Shown here: positions 23,852 through 38,543 of the stretch, one piece after another | Position numbering within the stretch: position 1 is the stretch's first letter | Layout: every line of letters starts with the position of its first letter | NCBI GenBank assembly: GCA_020002185.1 | Contig: CM034534.1 | Coordinates: 64,407,966-64,471,965 of the forward strand | DNA: 64,000 nt | Source of the DNA: Paraescarpia echinospica | Lineage: Eukaryota; Annelida; Polychaeta; Sabellida; Siboglinidae | Direction: 5' to 3' | Notes under the pieces: generated by a model | Told to the model about the DNA's origin: nothing | The model's database searches: none | Seen by the model: the letters and a program-made list of their open reading frames with translations, nothing else | Made by a program: the position numbers and the translations under genes

Positions 23852-26800
23852 CTATGATGTTCGCTCCGTTACCGTGGCAACAACCTCTGTCGTGGGTGCG
23901 GCAGCGTGTAACATAACGGCCTCTGACCCTGCGAGGTACCCATCCCCCCGTTCATTCCGCCGTGTGATGGTGAACTTAAAGAACTCATACACGGACCAGG
24001 AGATCGCCGTTGACGGAACTTGATAGATGATCCGCGCTGACGACCCGCTGAAAAACCCAGCCATTCCACGGAACGTATACACGACCTTGAAGGCGTGAAC
24101 CAACCCCGACACCGACGTCTTTCCCTTGCCGATGGCGCATTTCTCCTGGGTGTTTAACAGTGTCTTACAGACGTCAAGCGGCGACGTGGCGTACGCCGCC
24201 ACGGCGCCAGCGAGACCACCTGACACGACGTGTGTCAGGGGGTTGTACTGTCGGTTTGGATTGAGCCAATCCTGGCACTCCTCGTAAGTGACAAAATGGA
24301 GGGCTTGGAAGGGAATGTTCATCACCAGTTGGGTGAAGTAGCTGCGGTAGAACGCGTGCATTCCCTCAAGGCGCAGCACTGTCCGTCCGCACTCAGTGCA
24401 TGTCTTGTATGGACTGTTGTAAATCTGCATCCGTTGCTTGATCACTGCCAACAGGAAATCACATGTCAAATAACAATATTGCTAGCAAGGATATTACAAA
24501 ACTTCAACGTGTCAAAAATTGTCTGGCAAGGGTAGGTAAAAGATCTCCTCATTTTTCTTGCTCTGTACCACTTTTGAAGCCTTTGCATTGGCGTCCTGTA
24601 CGATATCGTATAATATTTAAGTCTGTACCGTTACATACCAGGCACTGTCCAGTAAGCAACCATCTTATTTGCATTCATTGCTTACTCCTGTAAGAAAACC
24701 TATCCAGCTTCGATCATCTAGTTCTGACCTACTTTTTGTTCCTAGAGTCAACACTAACATTGGAACTATGGTTTTTTCTGTTGCTGCACCAACTCTTTGG
24801 AATATGCTCCCTCTTAGTGTTAGATCAGTCGAAAATTATTATTAAAAAATTCTGTTGCCATTTAAAAACTTATCTTTACAACCTTGCTTATCCACCGTAG
24901 CTCCCTAGCACCTTGACCCATCTGTTGATAACTAGAATATTGCTTAGTGACCAATTATTTTGTCTTGAAGCACCTCTGAGCTTGGTTTTCAAGGATTAAG
25001 GCGCAATAGAAGTTATCTTATTATTATTATTAAATATGAGACTAAAGCAAAACTATATGCCAATGGTAGTACATGTACAATCAGATTTGCCTGTAGACCA
25101 AAGACTCTGAATGTATTCAAGATTCAATAACTTTATTGTCTGTTTAAAACTTTGCATTAAAAACGGAAATTTTCCTTTAAGAATGTGTTTGTACATTTAA
25201 GTCAATCTTTGGCAGGCCTTTAAGGAGGATCGAAAAGTCCAAAAATGTCCTGGTAGATACGCGCATTTATGTACACTAGACAATCCAGTATATAATACAG
25301 AAATACATATGTACACACAGATGGGCATACAAGTGTCACACATAGTTTAAAAACACAACGGACACATATAACAGTGATGGTCAATAATAATTATATAATT
25401 TCTTTTGTCCCTCACAAGAGAAACATGCCATTTTCTTGAGGGTGCATTTCTTACATGTGTTTGTGTTAGCAGGTTTTTATCTGGATACACAGCATTTTTA
25501 AGTGCCAAATTTATTATCATTATTATTATTATTGCATTGCTATAACGCCTGCAAGTTACATGAAAATTATATTACAAAAAATAATGTTGACACCCTACTC
25601 AGACATTTTTATTTTGACGTTTCTTTCTTCCCTGTTGCCAAAAATTACACTGCATATGTTAAGATTATTATATAAAGTCTTACCTCTTTCTACAAATAAT
25701 ACCAAATATCAATACAGGAATTGGCTTTCCAGGTACAATACAACTGACCCTCACTATGGCATTAACCTAAACTGGTTTTTCATAACTTGCATGGAACAAA
25801 CCCAGCTAAAAATGCCACAGAAACTATCGTTATTTCTTAACTATCCAGTGCATATTTTTAACTTACGACACGCTACTTAGCGAAATCCTTTAGAAACCTT
25901 CCAAGTCTAGAACCAACACAATTTATAAATTAATGGCTCCCGTTTACAAAGAGGCTGTCCTGGTAAAAATAATAAATTATAACTTGAAAATGTCATCTTG
26001 ACCCTGGTTGGTTGCTCATACTATTACTAAAATTTCCCCTCAAAACAGTCCTCTATGTTAGGTAAAAAGGTTACAGAAGTGACATATTAATGTTATGAAA
26101 TTATCCATAATGAAATTCAAGCAGGCGATCAGAAAATGTAAAAGGGAGAAAGAAACTATCATTGCTGATAACATTGCAGAACAGTTGTGTCAAAATGACC
26201 ACTGTAAATTCTGGAAAGAAATTAAGCACTGTACGAACAGTAAAGTAAAACTTCCGACAAACATTGATAATATACTACACGGTGACGTAAACATCGGGTC
26301 AATGTGGAAGCATCATTATGAACATTTATTTAATGATGTGGAGGATAGTCGATGTGATAAAGTTTGTTATGATTGTTCCACTGGCAATAAAGGAATGACT
26401 GTTGGTGCAGTTGAACTGATGGATATTATTAATGGACTCTCAAAATATAAGTCACCAGGTCTGGACGGTATCAATGCAGAACATTTTAAGTTCGCTGATT
26501 CTCAACTCGCTGTGCTTTTGTCTATCCTTGTGTCTTCGATTCTGGTGCATGGTTATATACCAAAAGAAATTTCACAGTCTGTTATTGTACCAATTATTAA
26601 AGACAAGAATAGACAAGTAAACAACAAAGGGAATTATAGGCCAATATGTCTATCGAACATATTTTCGAAGATAATAGACACTGTTCTTTTTAACAGAATG
26701 GAAATGTATTTGGAAACCACTCCTAATCAATTTGGCTTTAAGCCTAAACATGGAACGGAGTTGTGTGTTTGCATTTAAGGAATTATTAAGGTTCTACACT

Positions 26801-29800
26801 GAACATGGTTCAGCTAAGCACGTCGCGTTTTTAGATGCATCAAAGGCGTTTGATCGTGTCAACCGATATAAACTTTTAACGAAACTAGAACAACGAAATG
26901 TACCGAAATATATCTTAAGAGTACTCAGCAATGAATTCAATAATCAAAGTGTATGCATACGATGGGGAAATACATATATACTCTGACTTCTTCTCGGTAG
27001 GCAATGGTGTTAAGCAAGGTGGGAAGTTATCCCCATTACTTTTTAACATTTATATGGGTAATCTGAGTATACAACTGCACAAAAAACAAATCAGTTGTAG
27101 TCTTGGTAACATGGTTGTTAATCACCTTATATACGCTGATGATCTACTTCTGTTTGCACCATCTGCTAAAGGACTACAAACATTACTAGACATGTGTTAC
27201 TCATATGGATGTGAGCACGATGTGCAATACAATGCGAGTAAATCCCTGGTCATGTACTTTGAATCTAGAAAGTCAAATCTTTCTAAAGAAATGACTTAAA
27301 CTTTGCCACCTCTTGTAAATATCTTGGAGATGTCATTTCTAATAACTTGTCAGATGAGTCTGACATGCAAGCCAAAGTGAGACTTTTGTATGCCAAGAGT
27401 AATTTGTTGTTAAAAAATTATACTTTTGTTCAACTGCTATAAAAAATAAGCTATTTACAGCGTATATTGGTAACAGGATATTGAATTGATATTTGCCCTT
27501 GAGATGTAGCGCTAGCCACATGTTTGCTACAGCTAACGTCAGCTCGGGTAAATGTGTAATCAGAAAGGCTATTTTTAGTTTAATGAATAGGATTGACGTC
27601 TTTGAATCCCATTATTTATAGCATTAAAACTAGTGACATGTATTGTACTTCGAAACAGCGGCACCGGTGGGTCTGGGATTGATATAATTTTTAAACATGT
27701 TGTTCTTATCGATATATTTATGTAGTTATTTACATACTTTTATTGATGTATTTTTATATATGGAGATGATGATTGTCCAAAATAAATACATTATTATTAT
27801 TATATTCATTGCCTGTCTCTGAGCACTCCTGTCAGAAGGTGACACAGGTCTACTATCTATATCAACAGGTAAGAGAAATGGTGCCACGACCTTACCTTCT
27901 ACTGGTGTCATGACAGCGTCATGCATCACTGTCGCTGCGATACCAGCGACTCCTGCAAACAGTGACACAGTGAGCCACTAGGGGATATATCATTAATCCA
28001 CTTCCGCATTCATGACACACAAATAAACTGCCAGTATTTAGACATGGTACCTCGGTTCAAGGATTTATTGCAACTGAGATAAATCATTTTATACACGGAG
28101 GTTGGCATATTTTAAATGAAACAACTTGTGTCTTAGTGACCAAATAATGATCTGTCCCCACTAACTCCGATTAATGATACGCTACGCGCTATTGCAGTTT
28201 CCATAGATGGAGCAGTGAACATTACGGGTGTCCACCATTTTATTTCCGAAAACTAAGAATTCCATGCTTTTCATGCCATTTCGAAAACTCCAGGCTTTCA
28301 AGGTCTTGGTTTTCAAGTAATGAAATCCCACGCTATTCAAGGGTTTCCATGCCCCGTATGCATGAAGCGTGATGAACTCATACATGTACTTCCAACATGA
28401 CTCACCGTGCACCAGATGGTTACTGCGGTTTGGCTTTGAGAGCGTGTGTTTCAACTTCTCATACATGGCGAAGTAGAGGGCGTGAGCAGGCCCTGCTCCA
28501 TACATCACAACGTTGATGCCCCGTACGGTGTACATGAAACCCTCGTGGCGCACAATGCGATACAGCGCGTCTATGACGCTGCGGTAGTTGGCCTTCGGGT
28601 CGGGCACGAGACATTGCATCCGGGTCTGCAGAGAAAGACATTCGTGATAAGACAACACACATGTTTTGTGTTGAGTGCTGGAACATTAGAGAAAATGTCA
28701 GAAACCACAGATTAAAAGTTACGTCCCTTCTCAATTAAGACGTTTGACTATCTCAGACGCATTTAACAACAAATCTAACTTACCCAGTACCCCTTATGAC
28801 TTGTTAGCAGATTTGTACATGTCTCTTATTCATTTTTTGTGAAGTTATTTGACAATTTTGTTTTACTTGATCTAGTTAAAATTCAGCAAAAACGTTGGTT
28901 ACGTAAAACTATATCACAATACTGTTCACATCTAAACTGCAAGTTTTCTAATTAAATGATCAAAGTAAATTATATCAATAATTTTAACAAAACTATGCAC
29001 TACTTATTAAACCACTGTGCATGTACTTTAATAAATAAATAATGCCATCCAGAGATGATCCATGAACAAAACTTTTATTCCAGATCATTCCTGGTAATTG
29101 TTCACCTTATTTACCATGTGAGAAATAAAAAAGTATTTTTACGAGAACTGATAGAGCACTACATCTCAATATAGATCATTGTAGGTCCTGCCCTGTCACC
29201 AACTGCTGTCACATTAAGCATTTAAGCAAACATTTATAAACCAACCAGCGTTTTGAATTAACTAAGTCACCTTAAGTTATATCACCAACTTGAAGCACCC
29301 TCACCTGACACTGACAGAGTAAGGTTTCACTTATGCCACAGATCTACAGGTAGTACATGTATTATTTATAAATGCATATTACATAAAATTATATAGGATG
29401 GGCTCCTCTTACGTGCCTGCTTCTGTTGGATATAAGGCTGATGACACTAGCTTGTCAACAATGGACTATTAAATGATTAAACATGTTACATAATTAATAT
29501 TATGAAATAGGTTTCACCCTTGCTCGCAAGCCTGGGGTGTGACCATGGACACTGCCACTGGCAGATCTCCTACGCATTGTATGGAAGTTAACTGAATCAA
29601 ACTTGTATTTGACTTTGCCGTACCACCCGTGAGAACAATGCAGACACTCGTCTGACTCTGCTCCAAGAATCCCAATTTACTTACCCATTCAACCATTCTC
29701 ACGAGCCGCTGAGCAGTATTGTGTATTCAAATACCTAACTACATCAACTTCCCAAATCACCGGAACTTGCCTGCAAGCGATACTGGTGGCTGAGCTTATA

Positions 29801-32800
29801 TTCCGAGTTTTGCAAGGCAATCTGCCAGGGGGCACTCAGACTGATGTAATGAATCAGCAGCGCCCCCTGGCGCACAAGGATGGTTTCACCTAGATCAGGG
29901 TTGGGGGTCAATTATAATTCGTAATTGTGTAATTAATTACAGTGTAATTGTAAGTATTGTAATTGTAACTTTGTTTTGTGTGTGTGTGATAATTGGCCAT
30001 TGCCTTAATTGTTCAATTACAATTCAATTACTTTCCCATAGTTTCTCCAATTGTGGGTGAAACTCTCAGAACTGTTTTTTTATATTTAATTATGAAAACC
30101 AAGGCTGTTTCCCTCTGAAATCACCTTCCCTCTCATACTCCCCATTTTTGGGGGTGTTATAGTCAGACAGCGACTCTTTCTGGTGAACATGGGCAGATAA
30201 CAGCTGTCTGCCTGTCCTGCCTCAGTCCTGGCACAGTCATGTTGCATAAAGCATTTAGCAATGTCTTTCCAAACAATCAGTCACCCATGGACAGGCACAG
30301 TGCCAACTGGTCTTTATTTGCCTTATTAACTTGGCACATTGGAAGCACTGAGATATAAAAAACATGGCTTCTCTTCCATTGGGGATGGCATATAGAGCTG
30401 ATCCATTGAATCACTAGCTCTAGCAGTAGCAGGCTTCAGCAGTTGACAAGTGTCAAGTAGGAGGCCAAGAACAAATGCTAGGCCTGTGGTCCAGTGCTAC
30501 ACAGGCTAGCTGTACTAATTGTAATTTAACAGATGTTTCTGAGGTGTAACAGTCACCTCCAATGAACAGCATCTATCTAACAGATGATCATCATGTGACT
30601 GTGATGTATGTGTTGCATGTATTGTTATGTATGTTGTATCATCATGTGACTGTGATGTGTGTGTTGCATGTATTGTTATGTATGTTGTATCATCATGTGA
30701 CTGTGATGTGTGTGCTGTATGTATTGTTATGTATGTTGTATCATCATGTGACTGTGATGTGTGTGTTGCATGTATTGTTATGTATGTTGTATCATCATGT
30801 GACTGTGATGTGTGTGTTGTATGTATTGTTATGTATGTTGTATCATCATGTGACTGTGATGTGTGTGTTGTATGTATTGTTATGTATGTTGTATCATCAT
30901 GTGACTGTGATGTGTGTGTTGTATGTATTGTTATGTATGTTGTATCATCATGTGACTGTGATGTGTGTGTTGCATGTATTGTTATGTATGTTGTATCATC
31001 ATGTGACTGTGATGTGTGTGCTGTATGTATTGTTATGTATGTTGTATCATCATGTGACTGTGATGTGTGTGTTGCATGTATTGTTATGTATGTTGTATCA
31101 TCATGTGACTGTGATGTGTGTATGTGCTGTATGTATTGTTATGTATGTTGTATCATCATGTGACTGTGATGTGTGTTGTACGTATTGTTATGTATGTTGT
31201 ATCATCATGTGACTGTGATGTATTGTTATGTATGTATGTATGTGTGTGTTGTACGTATTGTTATGTATGTTGTATCATCATGTGACTGTGATGTGTGTGT
31301 TGTACGTATTGTTATGTATGTTGTATCATCATGTGACTGTGATGTGTGTGTGTTGTACGTATTGTTATGTATGTTGTATCATCATGTGACTGTGATGTGT
31401 GTGTTGTACGTATTGTTATATATGTTGTATCATCACGTGACTGCGGATAAAGATGCTGGTGCATGCATTGCTGCTGCATGTTGCATCATCATGTGACTGC
31501 GGATGTGTGTGTCAATGCATTGTTGGCGTATGGGTTGTACTCAACGGCGTGACTGTGGTGTGTGTGTTGTACGTATTGTTATGTATGTTGTATCATCATG
31601 TGACTGTGGTGTGTGTTGTACGTATTGTTATGTATGTTGTATCATCATGTGACTGTGGTGTGTGTGTTGTACGTATTGTTATGTATGTTGTATCATCATG
31701 TGACTGTGATGTGTGTGTGTTGTACGTATTGTTATGTATGTTGTATCATCATGTGACTGTGGTGTGTGTGTTGTACGTATTGTTATGTATGTTGTATCAT
31801 CATGTGACTGTGATGTGTGTGTGTTGTATGTATTGTTATGTATGTTGTATCATCATGTGACTGTGATGTGTGTGTTGTATGTATTGTTATGTATGTTGTA
31901 TCATCATGTGACTGTGATGTGTGTGTTGCATGTATTGTTATGTATGTTGTATCATCATGTGACTGTGATGTGTGTGCTGTATGTATTGTTATGTATGTTG
32001 TATCATCATGTGACTGTGATGTGTGTGTTGCATGTATTGTTATGTATGTTGTATCATCATGTGACTGTGATGTATGTGCTGTATGTATTGTTATGTATGT
32101 TGTATCATCATGTGACTGTGATGTGTGTTGTATGTATTGTTGTGTATGTTGTATCATCATGTGACTGTGATGTGTGTTGTATGTATTGTTGTGTATGTTG
32201 TATCATCATGTGACTGTGATGTGTGTGTGTTGCATGTATTGTTATGTATGTTGTATCATCATGTGACTGTGATGTGTGTGTTGTATGTATTGTTATATAT
32301 GTTGTATCATCATGTGACTGTGATGTGTGTGTTGTATGTATTGTTATATATGTTGTATCATCATGTGACTGTGATGTGTGTGTGTTGTATGTATTGTTAT
32401 GTCATCATGTGACTGTGATATGTGTGTTGTATGTATTGTTGTGTATGTTGTATCATAATGTGACTGTGATGTGTGTGTTGTATGTATAGTTATGTATGTT
32501 GTATCATCATGTGACTGTGATGTATGTGTTGTATGTATTGTTATGTATGTTGTATCATCATGTGACTGTGATGTGTCTGTTGCATGTATTGTTATGTTAC
32601 CTATATCTTCACACATAACGCCAGTACTGGCGCTTCTGCACTGGTTGCCAGTNNNNNNNNNNNNNNNNNNNNNNNNNNNNNNNNNNNNNNNNNNNNNNNN
32701 NNNNNNNNNNNNNNNNNNNNNNNNNNNNNNNNNNNNNNNNNNNNNNNNNNNNNNNNNNNNNNNNNNNNNNNNNNNNNNNNNNNNNNNNNNNNNNNNNNNN

Positions 32801-35800
32801 NNNNNNNNNNNNNNNNNNNNNNNNNNNNNNNNNNNNNNNNNNNNNNNNNNNNNNNNNNNNNNNNNNNNNNNNNNNNNNNNNNNNNNNNNNNNNNNNNNNN
32901 NNNNNNNNNNNNNNNNNNNNNNNNNNNNNNNNNNNNNNNNNNNNNNNNNNNNNNNNNNNNNNNNNNNNNNNNNNNNNNNNNNNNNNNNNNNNNNNNNNNN
33001 NNNNNNNNNNNNNNNNNNNNNNNNNNNNNNNNNNNNNNNNNNNNNNNNNNNNNNNNNNNNNNNNNNNNNNNNNNNNNNNNNNNNNNNNNNNNNNNNNNNN
33101 NNNNNNNNNNNNNNNNNNNNNNNNNNNNNNNNNNNNNNNNNNNNNNNNNNNNNNNNNNNNNNNNNNNNNNNNNNNNNNNNNNNNNNNNNNNNNNNNNNNN
33201 NNNNNNNNNNNNNNNNNNNNNNNNNNNNNNNNNNNNNNNNNNNNNNNNNNNNNNNNNNNNNNNNNNNNNNNNNNNNNNNNNNNNNNNNNNNNNNNNNNNN
33301 NNNNNNNNNNNNNNNNNNNNNNNNNNNNNNNNNNNNNNNNNNNNNNNNNNNNNNNNNNNNNNNNNNNNNNNNNNNNNNNNNNNNNNNNNNNNNNNNNNNN
33401 NNNNNNNNNNNNNNNNNNNNNNNNNNNNNNNNNNNNNNNNNNNNNNNNNNNNNNNNNNNNNNNNNNNNNNNNNNNNNNNNNNNNNNNNNNNNNNNNNNNN
33501 NNNNNNNNNNNNNNNNNNNNNNNNNNNNNNNNNNNNNNNNNNNNNNNNNNNNNNNNNNNNNNNNNNNNNNNNNNNNNNNNNNNNNNNNNNNNNNNNNNNN
33601 NNNNNNNNNNNNNNNNNNNNNNNNNNNNNNNNNNNNNNNNNNNNNNNNNNNNCTTTATGTCTATTTTTTAAGGATCTCTGCATTTGTTGTTCTTGTTATC
33701 CATGGCACTCTCAGGACTTTTCTGTAACACTTACTCAAACGCTTGTATTCTTCTCATGTCTTCTTTGTTCAGTGTCCACGTCTTGCTCCAGTATAGAGCT
33801 GTTGGGAAAACGCAAGTTTTTAAAATTCTTATCTTTGTTGGTATGTTTTGTCCTTTCCATACATTTTTAAGATTACAGCTGTATTAAGTTTCTGCGTTGC
33901 TATGGCTATTCTTCTTTTGATCTCTGATGATGTCTTGCCTTCTTCTTGTAGTCTTGCTCCAAGGTATTTCATAGTGGTTCACATTTTCAACTTGCTCCCC
34001 GTTGATTGCAATTTCTGTTTTTTCAATGCACCTGTCAGTGTCCATGATTTTTGTTGTCTTCACATTAAGTAACAAGCCTTTTTCTCACTGTGTTCTTTTA
34101 CAGACATGATTAGGTTTGTTAGGCCGATTGTTGTAGTGGACAGGAGTGTGGTATCGTCTGCGTATCGTAGGTCTCTTATTCTATGTCCATGAATATTTAC
34201 TTTATCGTATCTTGCACTTCTGTCATCTAATTCTACATCTCTCATTATGTCTTCTGTGTAGAGGGTGAATAGGTATGGTGATACAATACACCCTTGTCTT
34301 AAATTGATTACACCATCATAAACAAAATCAGTTTATGTACATTTTTATAGGAAAAAACATCTGTAGAGAAACAGAGAAACCTAACTGAACATACCAATGA
34401 GGTCAAGCTGGTCATAGTTGTAGGTGACACAGAGGAAGGTTTGTCCGTTCCTCCTGCCCGAGTGGGGGTACGCATATCTCTTGTTGGCCAATGGTGGTAG
34501 GTGGGGTACGCTGTGAACCAGCCAGAACCCACTTGACTTATCAAAGCACACATCACCTACAACATGCACAAATACAAAAGCATTGTGCAAAATGTTCTAA
34601 CAAATTCGTATTTATACCATTGTTCACCAATAACCCATGTACAGACATCTTCTTAATAACAGTTCAAAATGGTAGCTTAACTAATTACTCCGAATGCAAC
34701 TTTCACTAGAACCAGATCCAGCTACTTTAATTACCTATGTAATAAAAATGGGCCAAGTGGCCCTGAAGTCCTTTGGACTAATACGTCTATATGTGACCCC
34801 GGCTGACCAAATGAGTGATAAGTCGGAAAAATTGTAACATTGCTTTCTTACATCCTTGTAAAGGTTTGGTAGGGTGCTTTACACGGTTTCAAAAAATATG
34901 ACTGCTACAAAAATTGGCAAAGTTATGGAGCATTGAACATGGTAGGGATCAAAAAGTGAAAATGAAGAAACCGGCTGTTGAAGTTTTACATTATATATGC
35001 AAATGGATTGCATGGAAATATTACATGCACAACATTCAAATGTGGCACACAGCATGTAATATGTATGTTATGTTGCAATGATACACTGGAAGTACAAATG
35101 TGCTGCTACAAAGACTTATCAAGTTATGCCAGATTATGTCTTCATGTGTAAAACTAAGAGGACAGATTATCTGAGAGCAAAAGGTAGACTCACTGTTTGA
35201 CACAGTTTAAAACCTACAGGCAACTGTCCAGTTTAACAGGGTCTAGTGGCTTAATGCTGTCTGTTGACACAAGCTACTGCCAGTGACCAATTACACATTA
35301 GTCACAGTTTCCATCAAACAATAGCAGGCAGAGAATCTTAGCTCCACAGCTGGGTGTAATACACAACGAGAGCCACCACTGATTCATGGTCAAGTAGATT
35401 AGCTCAATGCACCAACTAAGACAATACACAACACTGTGAGTGACAGTGTCCAGAGTGAGGCCTAAGCAGTGTCCTCATTGCTGAATAAATCAATTAAACC
35501 TGCCAAGTGGGTGACATTCTGCACAAGTGGTCATTAATCCTTAGTGATTGTTCAGAACACCAGACTGACCACATACCTAAACAAAGCGAATGTAATAGGT
35601 GAAGAACAGGCAGTGTTCAAATAGGGGTATTGGTTGAATTGTATTTGTCTCGACGAAAAGGCTTTATTGTGCCTTCATCGATTATAAGAAAGCATTTGAT
35701 TTAGTAGACCGTGGTCTAAGATAATTTCATGCGGTATTAATGGTATTGTGTTGAAAGTTGTATACAACATATACAAAAATGCTAAATCATGTATAAATCA

Positions 35801-38482
35801 GGGCCAGGCTGTGTCAGCCTTCTTCTCATGTGATGTATAAGTATGGCAAGGAGAAAACTTGTGTCCTTTGTTATTTGCTATTTACCTGAATCATTTTGAA
35901 CACTGTTAGTCACAATTATAACGGACTTGACATGGCAGCTGGTGAAATTTACAACAACCTTAGGGATGATGATGTAGAAAATGTATGTTCTACTATATGC
36001 TGATGACACTAGAATGATTCAATCAAATACAGATTTCTTGCCTGTGTATAGCGGAACTATGTCAACTCTTCTAATGGTTGACATTTGGTTGTTTCAGGTG
36101 TCAACTATATTGTGAATCTGTAATTATTAGTCTATATTGATACAATTGATTTACACAGCACCATGTCTACACAAGGCATGGCAAGCGTAAACAGATCAGT
36201 AAAATGCATTTGATATAAATAAAGTGTAGGATATTTCACTCTATAGTTGTCCAGAATATTAATTTTCTATGTTTGTCACCTACAGGTGACAGAATATTAA
36301 TTTTATATGTTTGTCACCTACAGGTTTCTACAGACAATACATCTTTAACCAATAGACACCACAGTCACACCATTTTATAATAATTAAATGAACATCAAAA
36401 TAAACAATTATAGAAAATCAATAGTTTTGAAGATAAAAAGTATTAGGCAACTGTTCAGTCTAACAGGGGTCAAGTGTGTCTACTCTGCCTGATATAAAAA
36501 TATTAAACAGAACTGATTGTAGTGTGGATATAATCATAAACTGATGACTGCCTAAGTATCTGAAGAGGTGGCGTCATGTTAAGTTACAAACCTTTTGTAT
36601 GGCCATAAGTGAATGACCACTCTTTGTCTGGTTTCTCATCATTGTACAGGGCGTACATCACTTCCTGTCAAACAACAAAATGTACAAATAAAATTGTAAA
36701 GTAATCACAAGATATTCAATAAATCTACACATTTACTTAGACATTTCCTACTATCTGTGACTCGAGAGAGGGATTATTGTATTATACAATTTGGATGTTC
36801 TGCACTCCAATCATTAAAAGATGCAAATCTTTAACACAGCAAGACATTTCCATACTGTAAGAATAATTTGGAGTATTAAATTCCATCCATAAACTATGTC
36901 ATACTATTTGTAGACATTTTTGAGACCCTCATCCCTTATCATGCTTTATAATGCTGGCATATAAATATATCTATAATAATTATGAATACTGGTAATTATT
37001 ATATTTGCTATTGTATATGGCTTTATCGATTTGTTATTATAATATAACCAACAAACTTTTACAGACGTGTAGATATTTTACATATATTATATGTAAAATA
37101 TCTATAAATATCTGTAAAAGTTATAAAATAATAGTACATTGCTGATTTTACATTGGAATGCAGTTGGCCAAACAATTATTGCTATATTGCCATCTTGATG
37201 AGCCAACATTTCAAAAATTGTTACGCAACAATTACCCAGTGACCCCCTCCCACCTCCATATGTAAGGCTTTGTTATGCTTGCCACCCTACCCCCTAAGCA
37301 TGACGCCCATACTTTATAGATGACCTCTTATATAACTGAAGTGAGCACAAAATCCCATTATTTCTGTCTTCTAGGTGGTTTTCCATGAACATATTAGTAT
37401 AAATGAAGTTCAATGAACATTAAGTAGGAACCAGCACAGAGGAACACGCCCTTAACCAGAAATATTTGTTACCAGTCTTGAAATAATGAAAGGTATGGCT
37501 TTTAGCATGCAGTCGGCTTGCATGGAAGCCATTTACATAAATCACGGCCATTATTGGCCAATTTAGTTTTTTTCAATGACAAACCAGTGTTATTTAAGCC
37601 ATTTAGTTAATTATTGCTGATCCATTCAATTTGTTTCACTATCATTTGTGCCAATGAAAGTCATTAATGTGGGTTCCTAGACTTGGAACTATTAGTTAAT
37701 CTCGTGGCCAGTTGGCCCCCTCTAAATTCCACTAGACTTAACAGTTGTAATTACCCATCTTGGCCAGTCAGCTGCCAGTCTTGAAGACAGGCAGTCAGGT
37801 CTCTGACTAAACCCCTGCAGACGAATGTTACCTTAGACTTGTCATTTGCATAGATCTGCCTCAGTGTGTATTCCACAGCATGTCCTGTAGCATTGATTGG
37901 CGTTTTGCTCCGACTCCAAACTGGTGACTCCGAGTCCATGTAGTAGAATGCGATGCCTTCTCTCACCTGGTCATCTTGACCATAGCGCAACCTTGGCAGC
38001 TTGTACACGACAAACCTGCGAGACACACAGTAAAAGTAAAGATAAGTTCTTATATAGTGCAGTATCCAGTCCTTTGGAGCTCTCTACACTTTACTCCCTG
38101 GCAGACCTGTTCAATCAAACACCAGCTAAATTTCTCTGGGAAGCATTCAGCCATAATGCAACTATTCATACGCAAATATCCACTACTGTCTATAGCCAGG
38201 TAGTTGTTGTTACAGCTGAGTGAACTGGAGCAACGCAGAGTGATTGAACTTACCTAAGGTTCGACAGGGCAGCACAGGATTCAAACCGGTGACTCCAATG
38301 CACTGTGCCACTCCACTCCACAGTATATTAGTTGGGGGAACCTCCAAAAATCTCTTAATCCGTGAATGTAATTGTCATGATAGTGGGCATTCACCAGGGT
38401 TGGGGTCAATTATAATTGTGTAATTAATTACAATTATGGTGTAATTGTAATTGAAATATTTGAAAGTATCGTAATTGTAACT

Positions 38483-38543
<61 letters not shown>

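Noticed and set aside
29514..29702. Possible missing 3' exon of DNase II
   Set aside because: Translation in all three - strand frames shows none of the C-terminal DNase II motifs (no DHSKW-like His motif).
30562..32612. Long open frames of Val/Cys/Ile/Met-rich repeats
   Set aside because: They are translations of a 51-bp minisatellite whose period is a multiple of three; open frames occur in several frames and both strands.
32471..33870. Open frames of more than 350 codons across the gap
   Set aside because: They consist of translated N bases.
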